NCBI RefSeq assembly: GCF_020523625.1
Contig: NZ_JAJAQH010000006.1
Location: forward strand, 186,001 to 250,000
Direction: 5' to 3'
Source of the DNA: Methylovorus menthalis
GTDB lineage: Bacteria > Pseudomonadota > Gammaproteobacteria > Burkholderiales > Methylophilaceae
Length of the DNA: 64,000 nucleotides
Shown here: positions 1 through 9,262 of the stretch, piece after piece
How positions within the stretch are numbered: position 1 is the first letter of the stretch
Layout: every line of letters begins with the position of its first letter
The notes under the pieces: model-generated
What the model was told of the DNA's origin: nothing
Seen by the model: the letters and a program-made list of their open reading frames with translations, nothing else
Databases searched by the model: none
Program-made: the position numbers and the translations under genes

Positions 1-1673
1 CCTACACGATTGCGATCGCGCTGTTTGTGTCGCTGGTGCTGTCACTGACGCTTACGCCTGCCATGTGTTCGTTCATCCTCAAGGGCGGTAGTGGCGAAGA
101 TACCAAGATGATTCAGATGATCAAGCGCCCCTATGTCAGCATGCTGAGTTGGGCGCTGTCCAATGAGAAGAAAACCATCATGCTGGCAGTGCTGGTGTTT
201 ATTGGCACCCTGGCGATTGTGCCGCTACTGGGCAACTCGTTTATTCCTGAGATGAAGGAAGGCTCGATTGTGCCGGGTATTAACCGCGTGCCGAATATCT
301 CGCTGGAAGAATCCATCAAGATGGAAAGCGATGCCATGCGCCTGATCATGGAAAAAGTACCCGGCGTGAAATCGGCGGTATCCGGCGTGGGGCGTGGCGA
401 GAGCCCGGCGGATCCGCAGGCGCAGAATGAGTCTACGCCTATCATCAGCCTGCTACCGCGTAGCGAATGGCCGGAAGGCTGGACCCAGGATGATATTGCC
501 GAGAAGATGCGCAGCGTGTTGGCCGAATACCTGCCAGGTGTGCAGATCATCATGGCGCAGCCGATCTCGGACCGTGTGGACGAGTTGCTGACTGGCGTAC
601 GCGCCGATGTTGCCGTCAAAATCTTTGGCGAAGACATGGTGGTGTTGAAAGCCAAGGCAGATGAAATATCCCGGATTGCCTCCAGCGTGCGCGGGGCCAC
701 CGAAATCAAGGTGGAGAAAGTCTCCGGCCAGCAGTATCTGAATATTCGCATTGATCGGCAGGCGATTGCCCGGCATGGCATTAATGCGTCGGATATTCAT
801 GATGTGATCGAAACCGCGATTGGCGGCAAGGTGGCCACGGAAATATACGAAGGTCAGCGTCGTTTCAGTGCCGCGGTACGTTTTCCTGAAAGCTTCCGTG
901 ACAATATCGACGCCATCGGCAATATCCTGATCACCTCACCCAATGGTTCACGCGTGGCGTTGCGTGATCTTGCCCATATCGAGGTGCGTGACGGCCCGGC
1001 GCAGATCAGCCGCGAGCTGGCCAAGCGCCGCATTGTGGTTGGCGTGAACGTGAAGGATAGGGATCTGGGCGGCTTTGTGGCGGAATTGCAGAAGACGCTG
1101 GACAAGCAGCTCAAGCTGCCCGATGGCTACTATATCGAATACGGTGGCCAGTTCCAGAACATGCAGCGCGCCATGAGCCATTTGATGGTGATTATCCCGG
1201 TTACCATCGGCGCCATCTTCTTCCTGCTATTTTTGTTATTCAACTCACTGCGCTACGCCACCATGATTATCATGGTGCTACCATTTGCGTCGATAGGCGG
1301 GATTATTGCTTTATTTGTCACGGGTGAATATTTGTCGGTGCCAGCGTCAGTCGGGTTTATTGCGCTGTGGGGCATCGCCGTGCTGAATGGTGTGGTGCTG
1401 GTTTCCTATATCCGCAGCCTGCGCGACGAAGGCTTGCCGCAGATGGAAGCCATTATGCAGGGCTGCAAGCAGCGTTTCCGTCCGGTGATGATGACGGCAA
1501 CGGTCGCCATGCTAGGCCTGGTGCCATTCCTGTTTGCAACCGGTCCGGGTTCCGAGATTCAGCGGCCGCTGGCGATTGTGGTGATCGGCGGCCTGATCAC
1601 CTCTACCTTGCTGACGCTGGTGGTGGTACCTACGCTGTATCGTAAATTTGAAGAGAAAAAAATAGAAGCCTGA
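1..1673 (+). CDS. Heavy-metal efflux RND pump, inner-membrane subunit (CusA/CzcA family), 3' part
   Basis: This is the C-terminal half (about 557 codons) of a proton-driven RND transporter of the heavy-metal efflux group. The frame is open through base 1, so the true start lies upstream of the window. The visible part begins in a transmembrane helix (SLVLSLTLTPAM), continues through the second large periplasmic loop, and ends with the last membrane helices, including a GPGSEIQRPLAIVVIGG stretch typical of the family. A second complete pump of the same family is at 41397-44462 and shares this stretch exactly, but the two differ elsewhere, so they are paralogues. The stop is followed 35 bases later by a PII-like gene, probably in the same operon. 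The metal cannot be told from this half. Confidence 0.93.
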   Translation, partial: YTIAIALFVSLVLSLTLTPAMCSFILKGGSGEDTKMIQMIKRPYVSMLSWALSNEKKTIMLAVLVFIGTLAIVPLLGNSFIPEMKEGSIVPGINRVPNISLEESIKMESDAMRLIMEKVPGVKSAVSGVGRGESPADPQAQNESTPIISLLPRSEWPEGWTQDDIAEKMRSVLAEYLPGVQIIMAQPISDRVDELLTGVRADVAVKIFGEDMVVLKAKADEISRIASSVRGATEIKVEKVSGQQYLNIRIDRQAIARHGINASDIHDVIETAIGGKVATEIYEGQRRFSAAVRFPESFRDNIDAIGNILITSPNGSRVALRDLAHIEVRDGPAQISRELAKRRIVVGVNVKDRDLGGFVAELQKTLDKQLKLPDGYYIEYGGQFQNMQRAMSHLMVIIPVTIGAIFFLLFLLFNSLRYATMIIMVLPFASIGGIIALFVTGEYLSVPASVGFIALWGIAVLNGVVLVSYIRSLRDEGLPQMEAIMQGCKQRFRPVMMTATVAMLGLVPFLFATGPGSEIQRPLAIVVIGGLITSTLLTLVVVPTLYRKFEEKKIEA

Positions 1674-1708
1674 GCGTGTTCGGGCGTGACCAGACAAAGA
1701 GGTTAGGG

Positions 1709-2044
1709 ATGAAAGAGATTAAAGCGGTAGTGCAACCGAACCGGTTGCCGAAAATACGATCAGCCTTGCGTAACATCAAGGGCTTTCCTGGCATGACGGT
1801 GAGCAAGGTGGAAGGTTGCGGCCACTTTCTCGCCAAACCTTCAGGCGGGATAAGGGAAGAGTTGACAGACTACAGCCCCAAAGTACGCATTGAGCTTGTC
1901 ACCCCCGATGAGCTGGTCGAGGGCGTGCTGCAAATATTGGTGGAAGTCGGGCATACCGGACAGGTGGGTGACGGCATTGTCTGGGTGACGCCGGTGGAGC
2001 GTATGATTCGCCTGTCAGAACAGATCACTGTACTGGAGTGCTGA
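1709..2044 (+). CDS. PII-like signalling protein linked to metal RND pump
   Basis: A 111-residue protein of the PII (GlnB/GlnK) fold. The N-terminus MKEIKAVVQPNRL and the block YSPKVRIELV match PII beta strands, and TGQVGDGIVWV replaces the usual TGKIGDGKIFV. The T-loop is shortened and I see no tyrosine in the usual uridylylation position, so it is unlikely to be a classical nitrogen regulator. It resembles the PII subgroup found next to CusA-type pumps, where a role in metal efflux control is suspected. The ATG at 1709 is chosen because AAAGAGG lies five bases upstream; a GTG at 1676 would add eleven residues not found in PII proteins. It follows the RND gene directly and is followed by a terminator. 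Confidence 0.85.
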   Translation: MKEIKAVVQPNRLPKIRSALRNIKGFPGMTVSKVEGCGHFLAKPSGGIREELTDYSPKVRIELVTPDELVEGVLQILVEVGHTGQVGDGIVWVTPVERMIRLSEQITVLEC

Positions 2045-2080
2045 GACCTGCTCGTTGCAGTACTTTCGTTGCATGCGTAC

Positions 2081-2100
2081 AAAGGCCCTGCGGGGCCTTT
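2081..2100 (+). terminator. Hairpin terminator after the PII-like gene
   Basis: Perfect 8-bp inverted repeat AAAGGCCC / GGGCCTTT around a TGCG loop, 36 bases after the stop of the PII-like gene. The downstream T-run is formed only by the stem's own TTT, so it may be a modest terminator. Confidence 0.6.
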
Positions 2101-2209
2101 CTGCTATCTCTGCGTAGCGGCGAATAAGGAGAGTTGTCTGGGTTTTTCAGCGGATATTTGCGCATATATTTCCTCCGGAATCTTTAGGGTTTTGCAGTAG
2201 AATTGCGCC

Positions 2210-3229
2210 ATGAATCTCTATTCCCTGGCTAAACCCCTGCTATTCACGCTGGATGCCGAGCGTGCCCATGACCTCACTTTGCAAGCGCTGCGCACTGGCG
2301 AGCGCTATGGCGTAAATCGCATATTGGGGCAGGGCGCGTTGCCCGCTACTTCACGACGTGTCATGGGGCTTGATTTCCCCAATCCGGTTGGGCTGGCTGC
2401 GGGCCTGGATAAAAACGGCGCATGCATTGATGGCTTGGCCCGACTGGGCTTTGGCTTTATTGAAGTGGGTACGGTAACGCCACGTGCGCAGCCTGGTAAC
2501 CCCAAACCCCGCATGTTCCGTCTGCCTGCGGCTAACGCGATTATTAACCGCTTTGGTTTCAATAACCATGGCGTGGATCAGCTGCTGGAAAATGTGCAAA
2601 AAGCGCAATATCGCGGCATTCTTGGCATCAATATCGGCAAGAATTTTGATACCCCGAATGAGCGGGCGGTGGATGATTATCTGATTTGCATGAGTAAAGT
2701 CTACGCTCACGCCAGTTATATCACGGTGAATATTTCTTCACCCAATACCAAGAATCTGCGTCAACTGCAGGAAAAAGAAGCCCTGTCGCATTTGCTGGCT
2801 GCCTTGAAGCGTGAGCAGCAAGTGCTGGCAGACCAGCATGGCCGCTATGTGCCGGTTGCCCTGAAAATTGCACCGGATCTTCAGGATGAGCAAATCATCG
2901 AAATTGCCCGCTTGCTGATGCAGCATCAGATGGATGCGGTGATTGCCACCAATACGACCTTGTCGCGTACGGCGGTTGAGGGGCTGCCACATGCCAGCGA
3001 GACGGGCGGCTTGTCCGGTGCTCCCGTGCGCAACCTTTCCACGCGGGTTATTCATGCATTGGCGACGCAGCTGGCAGGCGCATTGCCTGTCATCGGCGTC
3101 GGCGGTATTTTGTCGGGGGAAGATGCCCGCGAAAAAATCGAGGCGGGTGCCAGCCTGGTTCAACTCTACAGTGGACTGGTCTATCGCGGTCCAGCGCTGG
3201 TCAAGGAGGCATGCACCGCGATCGGTTAA
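2210..3229 (+). CDS. pyrD: Dihydroorotate dehydrogenase (quinone), class 2
   Basis: Oxidises dihydroorotate to orotate in pyrimidine synthesis, passing electrons through FMN to membrane quinones. The 339-residue length is normal for class 2 enzymes, and the N-terminal segment [20 protein letters not shown] is the membrane-associating helix pair of that class. Visible family motifs are [10 protein letters not shown], the NRFGFNNHG block, and NISSPNT with the catalytic serine. Near the C-terminus are IGVGGI and the phosphate-binding [11 protein letters not shown] short DUF2892 gene follows after 15 bases and a GST gene overlaps that, so the three may be co-transcribed. Confidence 0.97.
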   Translation: MNLYSLAKPLLFTLDAERAHDLTLQALRTGERYGVNRILGQGALPATSRRVMGLDFPNPVGLAAGLDKNGACIDGLARLGFGFIEVGTVTPRAQPGNPKPRMFRLPAANAIINRFGFNNHGVDQLLENVQKAQYRGILGINIGKNFDTPNERAVDDYLICMSKVYAHASYITVNISSPNTKNLRQLQEKEALSHLLAALKREQQVLADQHGRYVPVALKIAPDLQDEQIIEIARLLMQHQMDAVIATNTTLSRTAVEGLPHASETGGLSGAPVRNLSTRVIHALATQLAGALPVIGVGGILSGEDAREKIEAGASLVQLYSGLVYRGPALVKEACTAIG

Positions 3230-3244
3230 TATGGGGAGTAGGTC

Positions 3245-3448
3245 ATGCGCAAAAATGTAGGCTCAAATGATAGCGTGATGCGAATATTGTCCGGTGCAGC
3301 ATTGCTGGGTGCCATGTTCTGGATAGACTCGCCGTGGCGCTGGCTTGGCCTGCTGGGCATTGCCTACCTCATTACTGGCATACTCCGCTGGTGTCCGGCC
3401 TATGCCTTGTTCGGCGTCAGTACCTGTACGCCGCCTGTTGACGAGTGA
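3245..3448 (+). CDS. Small membrane protein, DUF2892 (YgaP-type TM domain)
   Basis: A 67-residue protein with two hydrophobic helices (around residues 15-28 and 32-46) separated by a short turn containing SPWRW. It ends in a Cys-containing tail (GILRWCPAYALFGVSTC). This is the DUF2892 pattern, in which two helices and a conserved CP.Y..FG..TC motif form a small membrane unit, sometimes fused to rhodanese domains. Here it stands alone. The function is unknown; sulfur-related roles are proposed for relatives. A GGGGAG sequence precedes the ATG. Its stop codon overlaps the start of the next gene (TGATG), which suggests coupled translation. Confidence 0.85.
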   Translation: MRKNVGSNDSVMRILSGAALLGAMFWIDSPWRWLGLLGIAYLITGILRWCPAYALFGVSTCTPPVDE

Positions 3449-4074
3449 TGCTGCTGCCAGTTCTGTATTCCTATCGTCGCTGCCCTTATGCCATGCGTGC
3501 CCGTATGGCCTTGCGTTATGCGGGCATTGACGTTGAAATTCGTGAAATTTCCCTGCGCGACAAGCCGCAACATCTCCGACAGATATCTCCCAAGGCGACA
3601 GTGCCAGTCCTGGCGTTGCCTGATGGGCGGGTTGTTGATCAAAGCCTGGATATCATGCAGTGGGCGCTGGCGCAGCGCGACCCGGAACGATGGCTGGGCG
3701 AGAGTGCGGCGACGGATATCGCCATGCATGCGCTGGTAAAGCAGAACGACGAGGCGTTCAAGCCAGCGCTGGATCGATACAAATATCCTGATCGTTATCC
3801 AGAGCAGTCGCAGAGCGCTTACCGTGCTGATGGCGAGCGCTTCCTGCAGTTGCTGGAGTCAGCCTTGCTCAAGCAACCTTGCCTGTTTCGGGCTGGCCCT
3901 GCGTATGCCGATATCGCCATTTTTCCATTTGTGCGACAGTTTTCCATGGTGGAGCCGGACTGGTTTGCAGCGGCTCCCTATCTGCGTTTGAGGACGTGGC
4001 TGGCGCAGCGGATTCAGAGCCCGCTATTTGAGTCGGTTATGGAAAAATATCCCACTTGGCAGGAGCCAGGCTGA
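3448..4074 (+). CDS. Glutathione S-transferase-like protein
   Basis: A 208-residue thioredoxin-fold protein with a GST C-terminal helical domain. The N-terminal motif SYRRCPYAMRARMAL resembles glutaredoxin-2 and omega-type GSTs, where the cysteine forms mixed disulfides with glutathione. The segment KATVPVLALPDGRVVDQS is the cis-proline/glutathione-binding region. The ATG at 3448 overlaps the stop of the preceding gene. The substrate is unknown; roles in thiol repair or detoxification are typical. A strong hairpin follows the gene. Confidence 0.88.
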   Translation: MLLPVLYSYRRCPYAMRARMALRYAGIDVEIREISLRDKPQHLRQISPKATVPVLALPDGRVVDQSLDIMQWALAQRDPERWLGESAATDIAMHALVKQNDEAFKPALDRYKYPDRYPEQSQSAYRADGERFLQLLESALLKQPCLFRAGPAYADIAIFPFVRQFSMVEPDWFAAAPYLRLRTWLAQRIQSPLFESVMEKYPTWQEPG

Positions 4075-4133
4075 GCTTGTTTAGTTGATACGGGGCTTCC
4101 GCCCCTATAAAACGCGGCCGATATAAAAACAAA

Positions 4134-4165
4134 GCCCCCGTCCAGTCACGGAGCGGGGGCTTTTT
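4134..4165. terminator. Bidirectional intrinsic terminator
   Basis: GCCCCCG / CGGGGGC stem (7 bp, 13-base loop) flanked by AAA on the left and TTTTT on the right. It lies between the convergent GST and clpA genes and can serve both. A smaller GGGGC-TTCC-GCCCC hairpin sits at 4092-4105. Confidence 0.85.
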
Positions 4166-4178
4166 AGTGCGGTCTAGA

Positions 4179-6464
4179 CTAGTCTGCCGTATGCGTTTCC
4201 AGAGCGGGGCTATTGTTTGTATCCCCATCCTCAAAATGCAGTTGGATGACATCGTTCTCGTCGATGTCCACTTCGACGCGACCACCATTGGCCAGGCGAC
4301 CAAACAGCAACTCGTCGGCCAGACCTCGGCGTATGGTGTCTTGAATCAAACGCGCCATCGGACGTGCACCCATCAGTGGATCGAAGCCCTTCTTGCCGAG
4401 ATAAGCCTTGAGTGCATCGGTAAAGGTAACTTCGACCTTCTTCTCGTGCAGCTGATCTTCCAGTTGCATGAGGAACTTGTCGACCACGCGCATGATGATT
4501 TCCTGCGACAGTGGCGCAAACGATACCGTGGCATCCAGACGATTGCGGAACTCGGGGCTGAACAGGCGCTTGATTTCGGCCAGATCATCACCCGCTGTCT
4601 TGCCCAGCGTAAAGCCGATACCAGTCTTGGAAATGGCTTCTGCTCCGGCATTGGTCGTCATGATGATGGTGACATTGCGGAAATCTGCCTTGCGACCATT
4701 GTTGTCGGTCAAGGTGCCATGGTCCATCACCTGCAGCAGGATATTGAAAATATCCGGATGGGCTTTTTCAATTTCATCGAGCAGTAGTACGCAATACGGA
4801 TGCTTGTTGATGGCCTCGGTCATGAGCCCACCCTGCTCAAAGCCCACATAGCCAGGAGGCGCACCAATCAGGCGCGATACCGCATGACGTTCCATGTATT
4901 CGGACATGTCAAAGCGAATCAGCTCTATGCCCAGCGTATAGGCAAGCTGGCGTGCCACTTCGGTTTTGCCGACGCCGGTGGGGCCGGAGAACAGGAAAGA
5001 ACCGATAGGCTTGTTGGTACTGCCCAAGCCGCTGCGTGCCATCTTGATGGCAGCAGACAATGCCTCGATTGCCTTGTCCTGACCAAAAACGGTCGCCTTG
5101 AGGTCGCGTTCCAGCGTTTTGAGCGCATTGCGGTCATCGCTGGAGATGTTCTTGGGCGGAATGCGCGCCACCTTGGCAATAATGTCTTCAATTTCCTTAT
5201 TGCCAATGACTTTCTTCTGCTTGGATTTGGGCAGGATGCGCTGTGCAGCACCGGCTTCATCAATCACATCAATGGCCTTGTCCGGCAGATGGCGATCATT
5301 GATGTACTTGGCGGCGAGTTCAGCTGCGGTGCTCAAGGCAGCCATGGTGTATTTCACACTGTGATGCTGCTCAAAGCGGGACTTCAGACCCTTGAGGATT
5401 TCCACGGTTTCGGCCACGGTTGGCTCAACCACATCCACTTTCTGGAAGCGGCGTGAAAGCGCGTGATCTTTCTCAAAAATCCCGCGATATTCCTGATAGG
5501 TGGTCGCACCTATGCATTTGAGCGAGCCATTGGAGAGCGCAGGCTTCAGCAGGTTGGACGCATCCAGGGTGCCGCCACTGGCAGCACCTGCGCCAATCAG
5601 GGTGTGAATTTCATCAATGAACAGGACAGCATCAGGTTGTTCGGCCAGTTTTTTCATCACGGCTTTAAGGCGTTGCTCAAAATCGCCACGATACTTGGTG
5701 CCGGCCAGCAGAGCGCCCATGTCGAGTGAGTAGATAACAGCGTTGGCCAGTACCTCAGGCACATTGCCTTCGACAATGCGGCGGGCGAGGCCTTCGGCAA
5801 TAGCGGTCTTGCCTACACCGGCTTCGCCAACCAGCAGGGGATTGTTTTTGCGACGACGGCACAAGGTTTGAATTACGCGTTCGATTTCATTGGCGCGACC
5901 GATCAGGGGGTCGATCTTGCCTGCCAGCACTTGCTGGTTGAGGTTGAGCGTAAAGCTTTCCAGCGCGCTGCCAGGTGCGGCTTCGGCCTCAGCTTCCTGC
6001 TCGGTTTCTGCGCGCTTGCTGGTGTTGTCCGTTACCTTGGCAACGCCATGGGCGATGAAATTCACCACATCCAAGCGGGTAATGCCTTGCTGGTGCAGGA
6101 AGAAAACAGCGTGCGAGTCCTTTTCGCCGTAGATGGCGACCAGCACGTTAGCGCCAGTGACTTCTTTCTTGCCAGACGACTGCACGTGCAGAATGGCACG
6201 CTGGATAACGCGCTGGAAGCCGAGTGTGGGCTGGGTATCGACTTCATCCGAGCCTTCTACAATGGGGGTGTGTTCCTCAATGTAGTGCACCAGTTCGGAA
6301 CGCAAAGTGTCGAGGTTGGCACCGCAGGAGCGCAGCACATCCGCCGCTGTCGGATTGTCTATCATGGCCAGCAGCAGGTGCTCCACCGTGATTAGCTCAT
6401 GGCGTTTCTGCCTTGCGTCCATAAAGGCCATATGTAGTGAGACTTCAAGTTCCTGGGCGATCAT
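4179..6464 (-). CDS. clpA: ATP-dependent Clp protease ATP-binding subunit ClpA
   Basis: AAA+ unfoldase that feeds substrates into the ClpP peptidase in the cytoplasm. The roughly 760-residue protein has the order expected of ClpA: an N domain (start [14 protein letters not shown]), a first AAA module with Walker A GEAGVGKT and Walker B VLFIDE, and a second AAA module with GPTGVGKT and LLLDE. The ClpP-binding IGF loop is in the sequence [11 protein letters not shown]. The start at 6464 follows an AGGAAG ribosome site; the frame is open 11 codons further up but that part is unconserved. It lies 11 bases behind clpS, its adaptor, as in most proteobacteria. Confidence 0.97.
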   Translation of the reverse strand: MIAQELEVSLHMAFMDARQKRHELITVEHLLLAMIDNPTAADVLRSCGANLDTLRSELVHYIEEHTPIVEGSDEVDTQPTLGFQRVIQRAILHVQSSGKKEVTGANVLVAIYGEKDSHAVFFLHQQGITRLDVVNFIAHGVAKVTDNTSKRAETEQEAEAEAAPGSALESFTLNLNQQVLAGKIDPLIGRANEIERVIQTLCRRRKNNPLLVGEAGVGKTAIAEGLARRIVEGNVPEVLANAVIYSLDMGALLAGTKYRGDFEQRLKAVMKKLAEQPDAVLFIDEIHTLIGAGAASGGTLDASNLLKPALSNGSLKCIGATTYQEYRGIFEKDHALSRRFQKVDVVEPTVAETVEILKGLKSRFEQHHSVKYTMAALSTAAELAAKYINDRHLPDKAIDVIDEAGAAQRILPKSKQKKVIGNKEIEDIIAKVARIPPKNISSDDRNALKTLERDLKATVFGQDKAIEALSAAIKMARSGLGSTNKPIGSFLFSGPTGVGKTEVARQLAYTLGIELIRFDMSEYMERHAVSRLIGAPPGYVGFEQGGLMTEAINKHPYCVLLLDEIEKAHPDIFNILLQVMDHGTLTDNNGRKADFRNVTIIMTTNAGAEAISKTGIGFTLGKTAGDDLAEIKRLFSPEFRNRLDATVSFAPLSQEIIMRVVDKFLMQLEDQLHEKKVEVTFTDALKAYLGKKGFDPLMGARPMARLIQDTIRRGLADELLFGRLANGGRVEVDIDENDVIQLHFEDGDTNNSPALETHTAD

Positions 6465-6475
6465 TTTGCACTTCC

Positions 6476-6787
6476 TCAGACTTCTTCCATTGCGCATTGC
6501 AGCGGATGTTGATATTCACGGGCATAGCCCAATACCTGATTTACTTTGGTTTCGGCGATGTCGTGCGGATAAACGCCACAGATGCCTGCGCCTTCCGTAT
6601 GAACTTTGAGCATGATTTGCGTCGCCTGTTCACGGCTTTTGTTAAAAAAACGCTGAATCACTTCTACAACAAATTCCATGGGGGTGTAATCGTCGTTCAA
6701 CAGAATCACTTTATACATGGACGGTGGTTTGGGCCGAGCCGTTTGCTTTTCTGTGACGCTTCCCTCTTGATGCTTCGTACTTGCCAT
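6476..6787 (-). CDS. clpS: ClpS adaptor of the ClpAP protease
   Basis: A 103-residue adaptor that binds N-end rule substrates and the ClpA N domain. The core motif [20 protein letters not shown] and the later [17 protein letters not shown] are both diagnostic, and the first about 25 residues are the flexible tail needed for ClpA action. It precedes clpA in the same direction with 11 bases between them, so the two are co-expressed and probably translationally linked. Confidence 0.97.
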   Translation of the reverse strand: MASTKHQEGSVTEKQTARPKPPSMYKVILLNDDYTPMEFVVEVIQRFFNKSREQATQIMLKVHTEGAGICGVYPHDIAETKVNQVLGYAREYQHPLQCAMEEV

Positions 6788-6928
6788 AGTGGTGCCTATT
6801 TTGAGCCGAATCAGAAATAATTCAAGCCTGAATTAAGTGTGGGTAATCCGGCCAGTTCGACTGATTGATGATATGAATGCAAATTTCGCGCCCGCCTTAG
6901 CCTCCCAAGGATAAAGCAAGCTTGGGTG

Positions 6929-8188
6929 CTAGGGGTAAATGCGGACGCTCTTGACGATACGATCATGGGTTTGCACGATTTCCAAGGCATGCGTGCCAAT
7001 CTTGAAGCTGGTGCTCGGCTCCGGAATATCCTCAAAATGCTCAAGTACCAATCCATTTAATGTTTTGGGGCCATCCAGCGGTAAATTCAAGCCCAGTTTG
7101 CGATTTAGATCGCGCAGGCTGCTGGAACCATCCACCAGCCAGCTGCCATCTTCTTCGTGTATATACTTGCTGGTACGCAGTGGCGACTGGGTAGTGAAGT
7201 CGCCAATGATCTCTTCCAGTATGTCTTCGAGCGTGACCAGGCCTTTCAGTTCACCGTATTCGTCAACCACCAGCCCCATGCGTTGCTGCTGCTCCTGAAA
7301 CTGCTGCATTTGGGTATAGAGCGGGGTGCCTGAGGGTACAAAGTAGGGTTCGGCAATAATCTCCTGCAAGGCATCCTTATCCAGTTCGCCACCGCGAAGC
7401 TGGTTAATGACGCGGCGTACATGGATAAAGCCAATGATTTCTTCCCCAGGGCCTTGCTTGACCGGCAGCTGGGTGTGATGGCTGCTGGAGATATGCTGCA
7501 GGATATCGTCCAACGGAGCATCCATGTCGATGGTGTCGATCAGGGTATGTGCTGTCATCACGTCATCCACCGTGATTTTTTCCAGCTCAAACAGATTCAG
7601 CAATATGGTGCGATGCTTCTTGGGAATGTAGTTGGCGGAATCGCTGACGATGGTGCGCAACTCCTCCATGGAAATGGCATGGCTATGGTCGGCAAAGTTG
7701 ACGCGTATCCCTAGCAGGCGCAACAGGCCGCTGACAAACAGATTCACAAACCAGACGGCGGGATACAAGACTTTCAGCAGGGGATAAAGTATGTAGCTGA
7801 CGGCGAAGGCCAGTTTTTCCGGATAGGCAGCCGCAATCACTTTAGGGGATATCTCGCCGAACACGAGAATGAAGAACGTGACGCTCAGAGTCCCGATCAT
7901 CAGTACCCATTCGCCTTCCCCCAGCAGTTGCACGCTGATGACGGTAACCAGGGTGGCAGAAGCGGCGTTGGCAAAGTTGTTGCCAAGCAGTATGACCCCA
8001 AGCAGCTTGTCCGTTTTGCTGAGCAGGTGGCTGGCCAGACGGGCGCCGCGGTGACCGCCTTTTGCCAGATGACGCAACCGGTAGCGGTTGAGCGACATCA
8101 GGCTGGTTTCAGCGATGGAGAAAAAGGCGGAAATCAAAAGCAGCACGGCAAGAATGCCGAGCTGCATGGGTAAGGGAATGGTGTCCAA
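6929..8188 (-). CDS. CNNM/CorC-type transporter-associated protein (DUF21, CBS pair, CorC_HlyC)
   Basis: A 419-residue membrane protein. Residues about 10-190 hold the DUF21/CNNM domain with four hydrophobic segments (starting LGILAVLLLISAFFSIAETSLMSLNRYR). Residues about 205-330 are a CBS pair (DVMTAHTLIDTID, then EEQQQ...VDEYGELKGLVTLEDILEEIIG), and the C-terminus is the CorC_HlyC domain. Family members are linked to Mg2+/Co2+ efflux and stress tolerance. The start is taken at a TTG (8188) because the family usually begins MD.IPL; an ATG at 8167 is the alternative. No clear ribosome site is seen. It lies downstream of secF, 97 bases away. Confidence 0.88.
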   Translation of the reverse strand: MDTIPLPMQLGILAVLLLISAFFSIAETSLMSLNRYRLRHLAKGGHRGARLASHLLSKTDKLLGVILLGNNFANAASATLVTVISVQLLGEGEWVLMIGTLSVTFFILVFGEISPKVIAAAYPEKLAFAVSYILYPLLKVLYPAVWFVNLFVSGLLRLLGIRVNFADHSHAISMEELRTIVSDSANYIPKKHRTILLNLFELEKITVDDVMTAHTLIDTIDMDAPLDDILQHISSSHHTQLPVKQGPGEEIIGFIHVRRVINQLRGGELDKDALQEIIAEPYFVPSGTPLYTQMQQFQEQQQRMGLVVDEYGELKGLVTLEDILEEIIGDFTTQSPLRTSKYIHEEDGSWLVDGSSSLRDLNRKLGLNLPLDGPKTLNGLVLEHFEDIPEPSTSFKIGTHALEIVQTHDRIVKSVRIYP

Positions 8189-8285
8189 GGGGGGAACGGG
8201 CGTTAAGCGATAACGCTAGTTTCCCTTTGATGGAGCGCTATTGTCAAGGCGGCCAGAAAGGCGGCTCCTTGGGATGTCAGTCTGT

Positions 8286-9224
8286 TCAAGGCTGCGCTTC
8301 GGCGCCAGCCGGCTTCTTTTCAGCACCTGTCATCAGGTTCTCGCGCGATACGCCCAGGTACATGGCAATCGGGCTGGCCACCAGTACAGAGGAGTAGATA
8401 CCGAACAGGATGCCAATGGTCAGTGCCAGTGAGAAGTTATGCAGCACTTCGCCACCGAAAAACAGCATGGATAAGACCATCAACTGGGTCGAGAAGTGGG
8501 TGATCACGGTACGCGACATGGTACGGGTGATGGCGTTGTTGATCACTTCCTGCACGCCGGCCTTACGCATCTTGCGGAAGTTTTCACGTACGCGGTCAAA
8601 TACCACCACCGATTCATTCACCGAGTAGCCCAATACTGCCAACACGGCTGCTAGCACAGTGAGGTTGAATTCCCACTGGAAGAAGGCAAAGAAGCCCAGA
8701 ATGATTACCACGTCATGCATGTTGGCGACGACGGCGGCGACCGCAAAGCGCCATTCAAAGCGCAGGGCAAGATAAGCCATGATGCCAATCGACACCAGCA
8801 GCAAGGCCAGGGCGCCGTTTTCATAAAGCTCCTGTCCAACTTGAGCGCCCACCGATTCAACGCGATTCATTTTTACGTTAGGGTCGGCTTTTTGCAGCGC
8901 GGTCAGCACTTGCTCTGACAAGGCGGAGATGGAAAGCTCAGGCTTCAGCGGCAGCCGGATCAGTACATCGCGGCTGGTACCGAAGTTTTGGACGGTGGCA
9001 TCCTTCAGGCCCACGCTGTCGACGGCTTCGCGGATTTTTCCGATATCCGCGGCCTGCGGATAGCTGACTTCCATCATCGTGCCGCCAGTGAAGTCGACGC
9101 CAAGGTTCAGGCCGCGGTGTGCGAGGAAGAACACCGACAGCAGGAAGGTAATGAGCGAAATCGCGGTCGTCAGGCGACCATAGCTCATAAACGGTATGTC
9201 TTTTTTAATCTTGAAAATTTCCAT
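8286..9224 (-). CDS. secF: Protein translocase subunit SecF
   Basis: A 312-residue inner-membrane partner of SecD that uses the proton gradient to assist release of exported proteins. The first periplasmic block follows LNLGVDFTGGTMMEV, the standard SecF signature. The distal helices contain VLGYSVNESVVVFDRVRENFR, also diagnostic. It follows secD after 38 bases and ends the tgt-yajC-secD-secF operon. The ATG is preceded by a run of A/T with GTAAAGATC; the ribosome site is not strong. Confidence 0.97.
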   Translation of the reverse strand: MEIFKIKKDIPFMSYGRLTTAISLITFLLSVFFLAHRGLNLGVDFTGGTMMEVSYPQAADIGKIREAVDSVGLKDATVQNFGTSRDVLIRLPLKPELSISALSEQVLTALQKADPNVKMNRVESVGAQVGQELYENGALALLLVSIGIMAYLALRFEWRFAVAAVVANMHDVVIILGFFAFFQWEFNLTVLAAVLAVLGYSVNESVVVFDRVRENFRKMRKAGVQEVINNAITRTMSRTVITHFSTQLMVLSMLFFGGEVLHNFSLALTIGILFGIYSSVLVASPIAMYLGVSRENLMTGAEKKPAGAEAQP

Positions 9225-9262
9225 GATCTTTACTCGTATCTAATCGTTTACGTGAGGTCGCA

